Positions 11,611 through 23,704 of a stretch of DNA of 64,000 bases are shown here, one piece after another. The first letter of the stretch is position 1; the number at the start of each line of letters is the position of its first letter. Position numbers and translations under genes: made by a program. The stretch is from the NCBI GenBank assembly GCA_032433765.1, contig JAVIAB010000156.1, forward strand, positions 88,183,150 through 88,247,149. Reading direction: 5' to 3'. The notes beneath the pieces are model-generated. The model was given only the letters and a program-made list of their open reading frames with translations. It made no database searches and was not told where the DNA came from. Source of the stretch: Megaustenia siamemsis. Its lineage: Eukaryota; Mollusca; Gastropoda; Stylommatophora; Ariophantidae.

Positions 11611-12406
11611 AGAAACACACTCTTATGGACTCGGGAGCAGACAGCAATATCTTGAAACGACTATATGTAGGAAGAGTAAGACCTCCTATCATTCGTCTAG
11701 CACATTTGATCTCTGTAGAGGTTATTTTTCTTATTGTTCTTGCATCCTGGACTAGGGTCCAGGACTGGCATTGGTAGCACAACGTTGGGATGAAGATTAT
11801 ATTGTAGAGTGCCCGTGTTGACTCTAAAGTTATTTCCTTGTTGGTCAATAGTGGTGATAGCTGTTTAATGATTTGACAAGCTTTGTTGCATCTTGGTTCT
11901 ATCTCTGCTGTTTGAGAATTATCGTTTGTCATTAGACCGTCTAGGTATTTGAATTCCTCTACTTGTTTTAATTGCCTGCCTTCTTTAGTTATGTTGATGT
12001 TCTGTTTATTTTTGGTGAAATTCATGACGTCTGTTTTGTTGATATTGATTTTCATGTTGTATTTTGTGCCTGAGATGTTGAGTTTGTTTAAGTGTTCTTG
12101 TAGGTCTTCTATTGTTTCATGTATTAGTGCCTGATCGTCTGCAAATAAAAGCTCGTTGATCTCCTCTGTCTCTGATGGGTTGGCTGGCTTGCATATATGG
12201 TCCATGTATGTAATAAACAGTAGGGGGGATAGTACGCACCCCTGTCTTACACCTGATCTAACTTCGAAGTGGTCTGTGTAGCCTGCTGTTGTTCTGACCC
12301 TGCAGCTGCTGTTGATGTAGAGACTTTTAATAATGTTCGATAGATGTTGGCCTACTCCGTATGTTGTTAGTATCTCCCACAGTTGTTCTCTATAGTATTT
12401 TATCAT
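11610..12406 (-). mobile_element. LINE D fragment (RT core to C-terminal region)
   Basis: A 268-codon frame encodes YREQLWEILTTYG, RSGVRQGCVLSPLLFITYMD, ELLFADDQALIHET (FADD), QVEEFKYLDGLMTND and CYQCQSWTLVQDA. This is the same family as 4498-5545 and 37285-38045, truncated at both ends. Its 3' end abuts LINE C. Confidence 0.8.
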
Positions 12407-13035
12407 CTGAATGTTACTATTTTATCATCTGAATGTTACTATTTTATCATCTGAATGTTACTACTTTATCATCTGAATGTTACTATTTTATCATCTGAAT
12501 GTTACTATTTTATCATCTGAATGTTACTATTTTATCATCTGAATGTTACTATTTTATCATCTGAATGTTACTATTTTATCATCTGAATGTTACTATTTTA
12601 TCATCTGAATGTTACTATTATATCATCTGAATGTTACTATTTTATCATCTGAATGTTACTAATATATCATCTGAGTGTTACTATTTTATCATCTGAATGT
12701 TACTATTTTATCATCTGAGTGTTACTATTTTATCATCTGAGTGTTACTATTTTATCATCTGAATGTTACTATTTTATCATCTGAGTGTTACTATTTTATC
12801 ATCTGAATGTTACTATTTTATTATCTGAGTGTTACTATTTTATCATCTGAATGTTACTATTTTATCATCTGAATGTTACTATTTTATCATCTGAGTGTTA
12901 CTATTTTATCATCTGAATGTTACTATTTTATCATCTGAGTGTTACTATTTTATCATCTGAATGTTACTATTTTATCATCTGAATGTTACTATTTTATCAT
13001 CTGAATGTTACTATTTTATCATCTGAATGTTATTG
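12396..13035. repeat. 24-bp minisatellite (tatcatctgaatgttactatttta), about 26 copies
   Basis: Nearly perfect 24-bp units with an a/g variant in gaatg/gagtg. The core word matches part of the 50-bp array at 8430-9470. Confidence 0.95.
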
Positions 13036-13069
13036 TTTTATCTAAGAGTCAAAAGTAAGTTTTTGTAAA

Positions 13070-13228
13070 CTCTCTGAGAGAAATATCTGAGAGAAATATC
13101 TGAGAGAAATATCTGTGAGAAATATCTGAGAGAAATATCTGTGAGAAATATCTGAGAGAAATATCTGAGAGAAATATCTGAGAGAAATATCTGAGAGAAA
13201 TATCTGAGAGAAATATCTGTGAGAAATT
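13070..13228. repeat. 13-bp minisatellite (gagagaaatatct), about 12 copies
   Basis: Tandem 13-bp units with a gtgag variant. The open - strand frames here (SQIFLSDISLRYF) are a consequence of the repeat. Confidence 0.93.
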
Positions 13229-13427
13229 CTGAGCCAGAGCTGACAACTTTCTACTTTCCTATTTGAAATCCTCATACACATTGAATCAATTTTAAACCAA
13301 AATTATCGACATGGTGATTGAGCTGTCAGTAGATTGTAGTTTTTTATGGGCTGTGTAGTTGTAATAGAATAGCACCGAGAAAAGATGAGGTATAAGGAAT
13401 GTTGTATATATATTGTATTATCCTATA

Positions 13428-14225
13428 CCCATACATGTTGTATTATCTTTGTTCCATACATGTTGTATTATCTCTGCTCCATACATGTTGTATTATCTTT
13501 GTTCCATACATGTTGTATTATCTTTGTTCCATACATGTTGTATTATCTTTGTTCTATACATGTTGTATTATCTTTGTTCTATACATGTTGTATTATCTTT
13601 GTTCTATACATGTTGTATTATCTCTGCTCCATACATGTTGTATTATCTTTGTTCCATACATGTTGTATTATCTTTGTTCTATACATGTTGTATTATCTCT
13701 GCTCCATACATGTTGTATTATCTTTGTTCTATACATGTTGTATTATCTCTGCTCCATACATGTTGTATTATCTTTGTTCTATACATGTTGTATTATCTCT
13801 GCTCCATACATGTTGTATTATCTTTGTTCCATACATGTTGTATTATCTTTGTTCCATACATGTTGTATTATCTTTGTTCCATACATGTTGTATTATCTCT
13901 GCTCCATACATGTTTTATTATCTCTGCTCCATACATGTTGTATTATCTCTGCTCCATACATGTTGTATTATCTTTGTTCCATACATGTTGTATTATCTTT
14001 GTTCCATACATGTTGTATTATCTTTGTTCCATACATGTTGTATTATCTTTGTTCCATACATGTTGTATTATCTTTGTTCCATACATGTTGTATTATCTTT
14101 GTTCCATACATGTTGTATTATCTTTGTTCTATACATGTTGTATTATCTCTGCTCCATACATGTTGTATTATCTCTGCTCCATACATGTTGTATTATCTCT
14201 GCTCCATACATGTTGTATTATCCTA
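13428..14225. repeat. 25-bp minisatellite, about 32 copies
   Basis: Unit tacatgttgtattatctttg plus ttcca, with ttgttcc, ttgttct and ctgctcc variants. All three + strand frames stay open (up to 309 codons, YMLYYLCSIHVVLSLFHTC) because the unit has no stop; not a gene. Confidence 0.95.
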
Positions 14226-14339
14226 TGTTCCTACATGTTCTGTCATGCTTGATGTCTACTTGTTGCCTTATCTCATTCCATAATTGTAGCACTATCTTTG
14301 TTTTTGTGTGTTAGATTCCTAGTCATAAAAAAGGGTAAA

Positions 14340-15355
14340 TTTCTAATCTCTGTACAACCAAGATCATGTAGATCTCTGTACAACCAAGATCATGTAGATC
14401 TCTGTACAACCAAGATCATGTACACATCTGTACAACCAAGATCATGTACACCTCTGTACACCAACATTGTGTGTCTCATCCGTTTTGATCCTGCTTCGAT
14501 ATCCCGCTTGTTTACGATGAATGATGATATCGTATGACAGGGAACAGTTGGCTGTGTTCACTTTCTGCGCGGTTTCGCCTTATGTCTTTTGGCGTGTGCT
14601 GAGACTGCTACGATGGGGACTACAGTTACCTTTCTTTGTTTGGGAGATGAGTTAGTAATTCGGATGATTCCACTGGCACGGGCGGTTGAGCAATTATCGA
14701 TTTTAATTCGTTTGCTGTGAAACCGAGGCCTTCCATAACCAATAACACCAAGATCATGTAGACTTCTGTATAACCTAGACCTCTGTACAACCTAGATCTC
14801 TGTACAAACTGGACCTCTGTACAACCAAGATCATGTAGATCTCTGTAAAACCTAGATCTCTGTACAACCAAGATCATGTACACCTCTTAACAACCTAGAT
14901 CTCTGTACAACCTAGACCTCTGTACAACCAAGATCATGTAGATCTCTGTACAACCTAGACCTCTGTACAACCAAGACCATGTAGATCTCTGTACAACCTA
15001 GATCTCTGTACAACCTAGACCTTTGTACAACCTAGATCTCTGTACAACCTAGATCCCTGTACAACCTAGACCTCTGTACAACCTAGATCTCTGTGCAACC
15101 AAGATCATGAACACCTCTGAACAACCAAGATCATGTACACCTCTGTGCAACCAAGATCATGTACACCTCTGAACAACCTAGATCTCTGTACAACCAAGAT
15201 CATGTACACCTCTGAACAACCTAGATCTCTGTACAACCAAGATCACATAGATCTCTGTACAGCCAAGATCATGTACATCTCTGTACAGCCAAGATCATGT
15301 AGATCTCTGTATAACCAAGATCATGTACATCTATGTTGAATCACGATCATACACA
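14340..15355. repeat. Mixed 26/17-bp minisatellite around caaccaagatcatgta
   Basis: Alternates a 26-bp unit (caaccaagatcatgtagatc plus tctgta) with a 17-bp unit (caacctagatctctgta). Interrupted by a 280-bp insertion at 14465-14744. Confidence 0.9.
14465..14744. mobile_element. Unclassified 280-bp insertion in the minisatellite
   Basis: Complex sequence of unknown type interrupting the repeat, flanked by ACACCAA at 14458-14464 and 14745-14751. That 7-bp duplication suggests an insertion. I see no terminal inverted repeat, tRNA boxes or coding potential. Confidence 0.45.
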
Positions 15356-15359
15356 TTTC

Positions 15360-15494
15360 TGTTCTCAAAGATGACTCATTTGTGTCTAATGTCTGACATC
15401 AAAGATGACACATTTGTGTCTAATGTCTGACATCAAAGATGACATATTTATGTCTAATGTCTGACATCAAAGATGACACAGTTGTGTCTAATGT
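15360..15494. repeat. 34-bp minisatellite, about 4 copies, split by the Penelope-like element
   Basis: Unit tgacatcaaagatgacacat plus ttgtgtctaatgtc. A remaining piece (agttgtgtctaatgtctgac) appears on the other side of the Penelope-like element at 18293. Confidence 0.88.
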
Positions 15495-17824
15495 TGTGCC
15501 CTCAACATCTTTTCCTCTATCACCCTCCTTCCTGATCGTCACTACCGCCTCTTCGTTATGGATGTCTGCTCCCTGTATACTTCTATTCCCCACTCCGATG
15601 GCCTTCGAGCTCTTCAGTTTTTCCTGGACCATAGGATCCAACCCTCCATCGCCACTGGCGTCCTCCTCCGTCTAGCGGAATTAGTCTTGAACCTCAGCTC
15701 TTTCGAGTTCAATGGCAATTTCTTCACCCAGATCAGCAGTGTGGCGATGGGCACTAAAATGGGCCCTAGCTATGCTTGTCTCTTCATGGGCTATCTAGAG
15801 CACCAAATCATCCAAACCTACCAGGGTCCTCTCCCCTTATGTATCGTAGGTACATGGATGACTGCATTGGTCTGTCTGACCTTCCAGAAGATGAGATCTC
15901 CCGTTTCATCGAATATGTCAGACATTTCCACCCCTCTATCCACATCACCTTCCACATCTCCACCTCCTCCGTATCTTTCCTGGACATCCTAGTCTCCGTG
16001 GGCACCTCTCATCTTCTCACCTCGGTCTTCTACAAGGCCACTGACTCCCATAGTTTCCTCCGCTACGACTCCTCTCATCCTACATCCTGCAAGAACTCTC
16101 TTCCTTATTCTCAGCTTCTCAGACTTCGTCGCCTTTGCCAAGACGATGAAGATTTCCTTCACAATGCCCACCTCATGCTTGATTTCTTCCGACGACGCCT
16201 CTATCCAGAAACAGCTCTCCTCCCAGCCCTGCGTCGAGTTCTCCACACTTCACGTCAGTCTGCTCTTACCCCCTCTACTCATCCCCCCTCTGATAGAGTA
16301 GTGCTCGCCCTCACCCATCACCCTCACCACTACGCCGCGACTAGGACCATTCACCGCTACCTCCCTATTCTTCGATCTGACCCTACTACTCGTCTGCTCT
16401 TCCCTGACTTTCCTCAGAGACTTTCTTGCCAGGGGCCGTCTTCCTACTGACCATTTCAGCCATCGAGGCACTATCCGCTGCAACCGCAGAGTATGTAAAA
16501 CTTGTGACCACGTTTTCCAGACCGACACTGTCCTCTTCCCTAATGGTCCTTTCGAGATCAGAGAGGGATTCACTTGCACATCGCGGAACATCATTTATGC
16601 CATCATTTGTAAGCGATGCAAGTTGACCTACATCGGCCAATCTGGTAGACGTATCGGCGATAGGTGCCGTGAATACTTGAATGACATCACCCGAGAAGCG
16701 GACACTCCTGTAGCAGCACACTTTAACTCGAGGGGCCATCGAGGTAAGACTGATGTCTTGGTAACTGGCCTAATATCATGCTCCTCTGATCACCACAGTC
16801 GGCTCACTCTGGAGCACTGTCTGATCGCTCGTTGGGGTTGCCTCACTCCTCGTGGCATCAATGTATCCCTGTCCCTCTGAGGACCCTCCTACCTCCGACT
16901 CCATCCTCCCACCTATGGACCTCTCTTCCTATATCTCTTCTTGGGTCTTCTACTCCTCGTCCATCCCTGCTTTCCATATTCTCTTTGAGTAACCCCTATC
17001 TTGCCTTCTTCATCCTAACCCCCCCCCCCCCTTTTTTTCTCTTTTGACTACCTTCATGTCCTTTACCCCTTTATCACTATATCACCTCTCCACCTGGACT
17101 GTACGTACGATCTCTCTGCCCACCTCTATTGTTCCTCGTCCTTCCCACCACCTCTCTGCTGATCTACTCCTAGCTCACCCCTCTCCTCTCTATCCACTTG
17201 TAGTCACTGCTCCTCTATACCTACTATTCCAGTATCCCCCTTATCCTGATGCCCACTTTCATTCCTCTCCTAGGACCCTCATCACCCCCCTTTGTTCTAT
17301 CATTTCCCTACTTCTTTACCTCCTATGGTTCATACCTCTTGCACACCATCCCCTATTGCTCCACTTCTTCCAGACTCTCTCTTTTTCCATTCACTTCTGA
17401 CCTACCGCCTCTCCTCCTATCCAGTTTTCACATACCTGCTTCTTATCCCTCCTCTCCATACCTCCTCCTCTAATACTTCCCTACCTCTCAATTGACTAAC
17501 TTCCTCCGGACCACCCCTCTATCGCCCTTCTCCTTATACCAGCTTTATTATTCCTCCTCTCCTTATCTCTTCCTCCAGTATCCAATCCTTCCTTTCGTTG
17601 ACCTACCTTTCTACTCTTTCAGTTCGAGGCCATCCATTCTGTAGAGTCCATCTCTCTCACCCATCGCCTAGTTCACTACTTTGTCTTGTCATTCAATTTC
17701 TTTCTTGTAACCTCTCACATGATCTCTCACTTGCATTATTGAGTGATTTATTGGTATTGCTTGTCGTTTCCCAGGAGTTTGGCAGCTTCGCCTATCCTCC
17801 TTCCCCCACCCTCCTCTTCTCTCC

Positions 17825-17855
<31 letters not shown>

Positions 17856-18292
17856 TTGGTTTTCCTGATACTAGATCCGTTTGTCCTCTTAACTCGCCTG
17901 CCTTAATCACGTGTTACTTTCTAGACACATTCTCTACGCTCCTAGTCATTCCGACTTGTTCAAGCACGGAGAACAGATTTGCTGCTCTGAGCTAAGCTAA
18001 GCACATTTTATTATACATTTTTCTCTTTTTCTATTTTATATATCTTGACGCCCATCATACCTCTCATCATGTAATATTCATTTCTCTCTTCTCTCTTTTC
18101 TTATTTCTGCATCCTACTTTCCTCGCCCTCCACTTGATCATCTAACATGTAGTAATTGTGCTTCACCGCTTGTTGTCGTTGTTCCTGTATTCTGAAGAAG
18201 GCCACAGGCCGAAACGTCAGTATTGTGTTGTGTTCCTTATTTGTAAAGCTGTCACCATACTTTGGAGTGTTTAGCACACCCCACCACTGGCT
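15495..18292 (+). mobile_element. Penelope-like element (RT plus GIY-YIG), 5'-truncated
   Basis: The RT starts inside the domain with LFVMDVCSLYTSIPHSDGL and continues with SVAMGTKMGPSYACLFMGYLE, RYMDDCIGLSD (catalytic YMDD near 15850) and SFLDILVS, through two frameshifts (near 15838 and 16420). A Cys-rich linker (RCNRRVCKTC) and a GIY-YIG endonuclease (NIIYAIICKRCKLTYIGQSG, then EHCLIARW) end at a stop at 16878. A C/T-rich 3' region follows, with poly-C at about 17826-17855 and a hammerhead-like motif at 18192. A 15-bp duplication AGTTGTGTCTAATGT at 15480-15494 and 18293-18307 flanks the whole. Frameshifts make it inactive. Confidence 0.87.
18192..18218 (+). ncRNA. Hammerhead ribozyme-like motif at the 3' end of the Penelope-like element
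   Basis: CTGAAGA (fits CUGANGA) at 18192-18198, an extra A, a 4-bp stem GGCC/GGCC with an ACA loop (18200-18210), GAAA (18211-18214), then C and GTC (18216-18218). These are the conserved core pieces in the right order. Penelope-like elements are known to carry minimal hammerhead motifs near their ends. Whether it cleaves cannot be told from sequence. Confidence 0.6.
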
Positions 18293-18364
18293 AGTTGTGT
18301 CTAATGTCTGACATCAAATACAATATTTTCTTTTACTTTACATTTTCCACACTGCTGTTTTCTA

Positions 18365-21300
18365 CATGTCAACAATATTTACTTCTACATGTCAACAATA
18401 TTTACTTCTACATGTCAACAATATTTACTTCTACATGTCAACAATATTTACTTCTACATGTCAACAATATTTACTTCTACATGTCAACAATATTTACTTC
18501 TACATGTCAACAATATTTACTTCTACATGTCAACAATATTTACTTCTACATGTCAACAATATTTACTTCTAGTCAACAATATTTACTTCTACATGTCAAC
18601 AATATTTACTTCTACATGTCAACAATATTTACTTCTACATGTCAACAATATTTACTTCTACATGTCAACAATATTTACTTCTACATGTCAACAATATTTA
18701 CTTCTACATGTCAACAATATTTACTTCTACATGTCAACAATATTTACTTCTACATGTCAACAATATTTACTTCTACATGTCAACAATATTTACTTCTACA
18801 TGTCAACAATATTTACTTCTACATGTCAACAATATTTACTTCTACATGTCAACAATATTTACTTCTACATGCCAACAATATTTACTTCTACATGTCAACA
18901 ATATTTACTTCTACATGTCAACAATATTTACTTCTACATGTCAACAATATTTACTTCCACATGTCAACAATATTTACTTCTACATGTCAACAATATTTAC
19001 TTCTACATGTCAACAATATTTACTTCTACATGTCAACAATATTTACTTCTACATGTCAACAATATTTACTTCTACATGTCAACAATATTTACTTCTACAT
19101 GTCAACAATATTTACTTCTACATGTCAACAATATTTACTTCTAGTCAACAATATTTACTTCTACATGTCAACAATATTTACTTCTACATGTCAACAATAT
19201 TTACTTCTACATGTCAACAATATTTACTTCTAGTCAACAATATTTACTTCTACATGTCAACAATATTTACTTCTACATGTCAACAATATTTACTTCTACA
19301 TGTCAACAATATTTACTTCTACATGTCAACAATATTTACTTCTACATGTCAACAATATTTACTTCTACATGTCAACAATATTTACTTCTACATGTCAACA
19401 ATATTTACTTCTACATGTCAACAATATTTACTTCTACATGTCAACAATATTTACTTCTACATGTCAACAATATTTACTTCTACATGTCAACAATATTTAC
19501 TTCTACATGTCAACAATATTTACTTCTACATGCCAACAATATTTACTTCTACATGTCAACAATATTTACTTCTACATGTCAACAATATTTACTTCTACAT
19601 GTCAACAATATTTACTTCCACATGTCAACAATATTTACTTCTACATGTCAACAATATTTACTTCTACATGTCAACAATATTTACTTCTACATGTCAACAA
19701 TATTTACTTCTACATGTCAACAATATTTACTTCTAGTCAACAATATTTACTTCTACATGTCAACAATATTTACTTCTACATGTCAACAATATTTACTTCT
19801 ACATGTCAACAATATTTACTTCTACATGTCAACAATATTTACTTCTACATGTCAACAATATTTACTTCTACATGTCAACAATATTTACTTCTACATGTCA
19901 ACAATATTTACTTCTACATGTCAACAATATTTACTTCTAGTCAACAATATTTACTTCTACATGTCAACAATATTTACTTCTACATGTCAACAATATTTAC
20001 TTCTACATGTCAACAATATTTACTTCTACATGTCAACAATATTTACTTCTACATATCAACAATATTTACTTCTACATGTCAACAATATTTACTTCTACAT
20101 GTCAACAATATTTACTTCTACATGTCAACAATATTTACTTCTACATGTCAACAATATTTACTTCTACATGTCAACAATATTTACTTCTACATGTCAACAA
20201 TATTTACTTCTACATGCCAACAATATTTACTTCTACATGTCAACAATATTTACTTCTACATGTCAACAATATTTACTTCTACATGCCAACAATATTTACT
20301 TCTACATGTCAACAATATTTACTTCTACATGTCAACAATATTTACTTCTAAATTCATGTCAACAATATTTACTTCTACATGTCAACAATATTTACTTCTA
20401 CATGCCAACAATATTTACTTCTACATGTCAACAATATTTACTTCTACATGTCAACAATATTTACTTCTACATGTCAACAATATTTACTTCTACATGTCAA
20501 CAATATTTACTTCTAAATTCATGTCAATAATATGTACTTCTACATGTCAACAGTTCATGTCAACAATATGTACTTCTACATGTCAACAATTCATGTCAAC
20601 AATATGTACTTCTACATGTCAACAATTCATGTCAACAATATGTACTTCTACATGTCAACAGTTCATGTCAACAATATGTACTTCTACATGTCAACAGTTC
20701 ATGTCAACAATATGTACTTCTACACGTCAACAATTCATGTCAACAATATGTACTTCTACATGTCAACAATATTTACTTCTAAATTCATGTCAACAATATG
20801 TACTTCTACATTCATATCAACAATATGTACTTCTACATGTCAACATTTACTTCTAAATTCATGTCAACAATATGTACTTCTACATGTCAACATTTACTTC
20901 TAAATTCATGTCAACAATATATACTTCTACATGTCAACATTTACTTCTAAATTCATGTCAACAATATGTACTTCTACATGTCAACATTTACTTCTAAATT
21001 AATGTCAACAATATTTACTTCTAAATGTCAACATTTACTTCTAAATTCATGTCAACAATATGTACTTCTACATGTCAACATTTACTTCTAAATTCATGTC
21101 AACAATATGTACTTCTACATGTCAACATTTACTTCTAAATTCATGTCAACAATATGTACTTCTACATGTCAACATTTACTTCTAAATTCATGTCAACAAT
21201 ATGTACTTCTACATGTCAACATTTACTTCTAAATTCATGTCAACAATATGTACTTCTAAATGTCAACATTTACTTCTAAATTCATGTCAACAATATGTAC

Positions 21301-21603
21301 TTCTACATTCATATCAACAATATGTACTTCTACATGTCAACAATATGTACTTCTACATGTCAACAATATGTACTTCTAAATTCATGTCAACAATATGTAC
21401 TTCTACATGTCAACAATATATACTTCTTCATGTCAACAATATGTACTTCTACATGTCAACAATATGTACTTCTAAATTCATGTCAACAATATGTACTTCT
21501 ACATTCATATCAACAATACATACTTCTACATGTTAACATTTACTTTTACATTCATGTCAACAATATTTACCTCTACATGTCAACAATATTTACTTCTACA
21601 TTC
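18365..21603. repeat. 23-bp minisatellite (acatgtcaacaatatttacttct), about 140 units
   Basis: Almost perfect to about 20515, then a compound form with aaattcatgtcaacaatatg. A shortened unit (ctagtcaac) recurs at about 18570, 19142, 19232, 19734 and 19938, hinting at larger-scale duplications. All + frames stay open (up to 518 codons) only because the unit lacks stops. Confidence 0.96.
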
Positions 21604-21714
21604 AAGTACAGGCTTAAAATGCTCATTTTGTTGACTCTTTGTCAAATGAGACATCTGTTTGTCATACTGAGACAGTTGGTAGGAGTATAATGAGGAAACT
21701 TTGTTCATCTGCAG

Positions 21715-21841
21715 GTGAGTTGAGTGATCGGCTGCGATACTTTGAGACCTTACACCATCTTGATGTCAAAGTTCGAAAAAAAAGAAATGCTGAGGGTCAG
21801 GATGTTGGTATAAAGGATATCAGCTTTTCTGCATTTGGAAA
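21715..21841 (+). CDS. ADAM17: ADAM17-like exon 2: N-terminal prodomain
   Basis: Acceptor tctgcag ends at 21714 and donor gtaagt starts at 21842. Encodes residues 15-57, beginning GELSDRLRYFETL and ending with FSAFGK, whose last Lys codon is split AA|G. This corresponds to the start of the ADAM prodomain (Pep_M12B_propep), where human ADAM17 has a similar basic stretch followed by a TFSAL-type motif. It is flanked on both sides by minisatellites, and its base composition and codon use differ clearly from them. Confidence 0.88.
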
Positions 21842-21849
21842 GTAAGTGA

Positions 21850-22825
21850 GGTTTATGGAATCGATCGTGTGTTTGTTGGCATCATTTGTTTATAGCATCA
21901 GTCTTGTGTTTGTTGGCATCATTTGTTTATAGCATCAGTCTTGTGTTTGTTGGCATCATTTGTTTATAGGATCAGTCTTGTGTTTGTTGGCATCATTTGT
22001 TTATAGCATCAGTCTTGTGTTTGTTGGCATCATTTGTTTATAGCATCAGTCTTGTGTTTGTTGGCACTTGTCTTTTGTTTGTTGGCACTTATCTTGTGTT
22101 TGTTGGCACTTGTCTTTTGTTTGTTGGCACTTGTCTTTTGTTTGTTGGCACTTGTCTTTTGTTTGTTGTTGCTTGTCTTGTGATTGTTGGCTTCATTGGT
22201 TTATGACATTGGTCTTTTGTTTGTTGGCACTTGTCTTTTGTTTGTTGGCACTTATCTTGTGTTTGTTGGCACTTGTCTTTTGTTTGTTGGCACTTGTCTT
22301 TTGTTTGTTGGCATCATTTGTTTATAGCATCAGTCTTGTGTTTGTTGGCACTTGCCATTTGTTTGTTTTCTCTTATCTTGTGTTTGTTGGCACTTGTCTT
22401 TTGTTTGTTGGCACTTATCTTCTGTTTGTTGGCACTTGTCTTTTGTTTGTTGGCACTTGTCTTTTGATTGTTGGCACTTATCTTGCATTTGTTGGCACTT
22501 GTCTTTAGTTTGTTGGCACTTATCTTGTGTTTGTTGGCACTAGTCTTTTGTTTGTTGGCACTTATCTTCTGTTTTTTGGCACTTGTCTTTTGTTTGTTGG
22601 CACTTGTCTTGTGATTGTTGGCATCATTGGTTTATGACATTGGTCTTGCGTTTGTTGGCACTTGTCTTTTGTTTGTTGGCACTTGTCTTTTGTTTGTTGG
22701 CATCATTGGTTTATGACATCATCCTTGTGTTTGTTGACATCATTGGTTTATGTCAGTCTTGTGTTTGTTGACATCATTGGTTTATGATGTAATTCTTGTA
22801 TTTGTTGGCATCAGTGATTTGTGAC
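21850..22825. repeat. Minisatellite in intron 2 (tgtgtttgttggcacttgtctt)
   Basis: Starts with a 37-bp form containing ggcatcatttgtttatagca and changes to a 22-bp form; 22-bp units keep + frames open. It begins about 10 bases after the exon 2 donor. Confidence 0.92.
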
Positions 22826-23460
22826 ATTTTTAGTTTATGACATCATTGGTTTATACCATCATTGGTTTATGGCATCAATGGTTTATGACATCATTCTTAT
22901 GTTTGTTTAGATCATTGGTTTATGACATCAATGGTTCATGACATCAATGGTTTATGACATCACTGGTTTATGACATCACTGGTTTGTGGCATCATTAGTT
23001 TATGATTTCAATGATTTGTGGCATCATTGGTTTATGACATCAATGGTTTATAGCATTTTTCTTGTGTTTCTTGACATCAATGGTTTATGACATCATTGGT
23101 TTAAGTAAGACATCAATGGTTTATGACATCAATGGTTTGTGCCCTTAATGGTTTATGCCATCAATGATTTATGACATTGGTTTATGACATCAATGGTTTG
23201 TGGTATCATTGGTTTGTGACATCAATGGTTTATAGCATTATTCTTGTGTTTATTGACAATAATTGTTTTATGCCATCAGTTTTTTCTTTGTTTACATCAT
23301 TTTTATGACATTCTTGTGTTTGTTGACATCAATGGTTAATGACATCAATGGTTTATGACATCATTCTTATGTTTGTTGACATCATTGTTTTATGCCATCA
23401 GTTTTTTTCTTTGTTGACATAATTTTTTATGACATTCTTGTGAATGTTAATTATGTGAAG
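22826..23460. repeat. Degenerate short-unit repeat around gacatcaatggttta
   Basis: Irregular 15-16 bp units (gacatcattggttta, gacatcaatggttta) grading from the preceding array and ending about 50 bases before exon 3. Confidence 0.85.
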
Positions 23461-23514
23461 TTAATGTTATCAAAGTGTAGAATTGATTTCTTTGTTCATG
23501 TCTCTATCATCAAG

Positions 23515-23648
23515 GGATTTTAGTTTGGTGTTAACGCCAGGGTCCCCAGTGCTCAGTGCTGGCTTCCAAGCTTCGCTAGTCGACAGTGCTGGCAAGTCTG
23601 TACCTCTGTATATTAATGAGAATGACTTCTTCACTGGTCACTTCTCAG
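23515..23648 (+). CDS. ADAM17: ADAM17-like exon 3: prodomain
   Basis: Acceptor catcaag ends at 23514; donor gtaagt begins at 23649. Encodes residues 58-101, including DFSLVLTPGS and the DFFTGH motif near residues 94-99, a hallmark of ADAM17-type prodomains. The acceptor has a weak polypyrimidine tract, but its phase (2 bases in, 1 base out) joins both neighbours exactly. Confidence 0.9.
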
Positions 23649-23704
23649 GTAAGTTTTCAATTAGAGTTAGGCTTTCTTCTATACAATCACAACATATGTG
23701 CAGT

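Noticed and set aside
13385..14314. Three overlapping + strand frames of about 280-310 codons
   Set aside because: The 25-bp unit has no stop in any + frame, so all frames stay open; no domain, and identical translations in three frames are a repeat artefact.
18295..20903. Frames up to 518 codons (CQQYLLLHVNNIYFYMSTIFTST)
   Set aside because: Produced by the 23-bp repeat in all three frames; no start context, composition or splice evidence for a protein.
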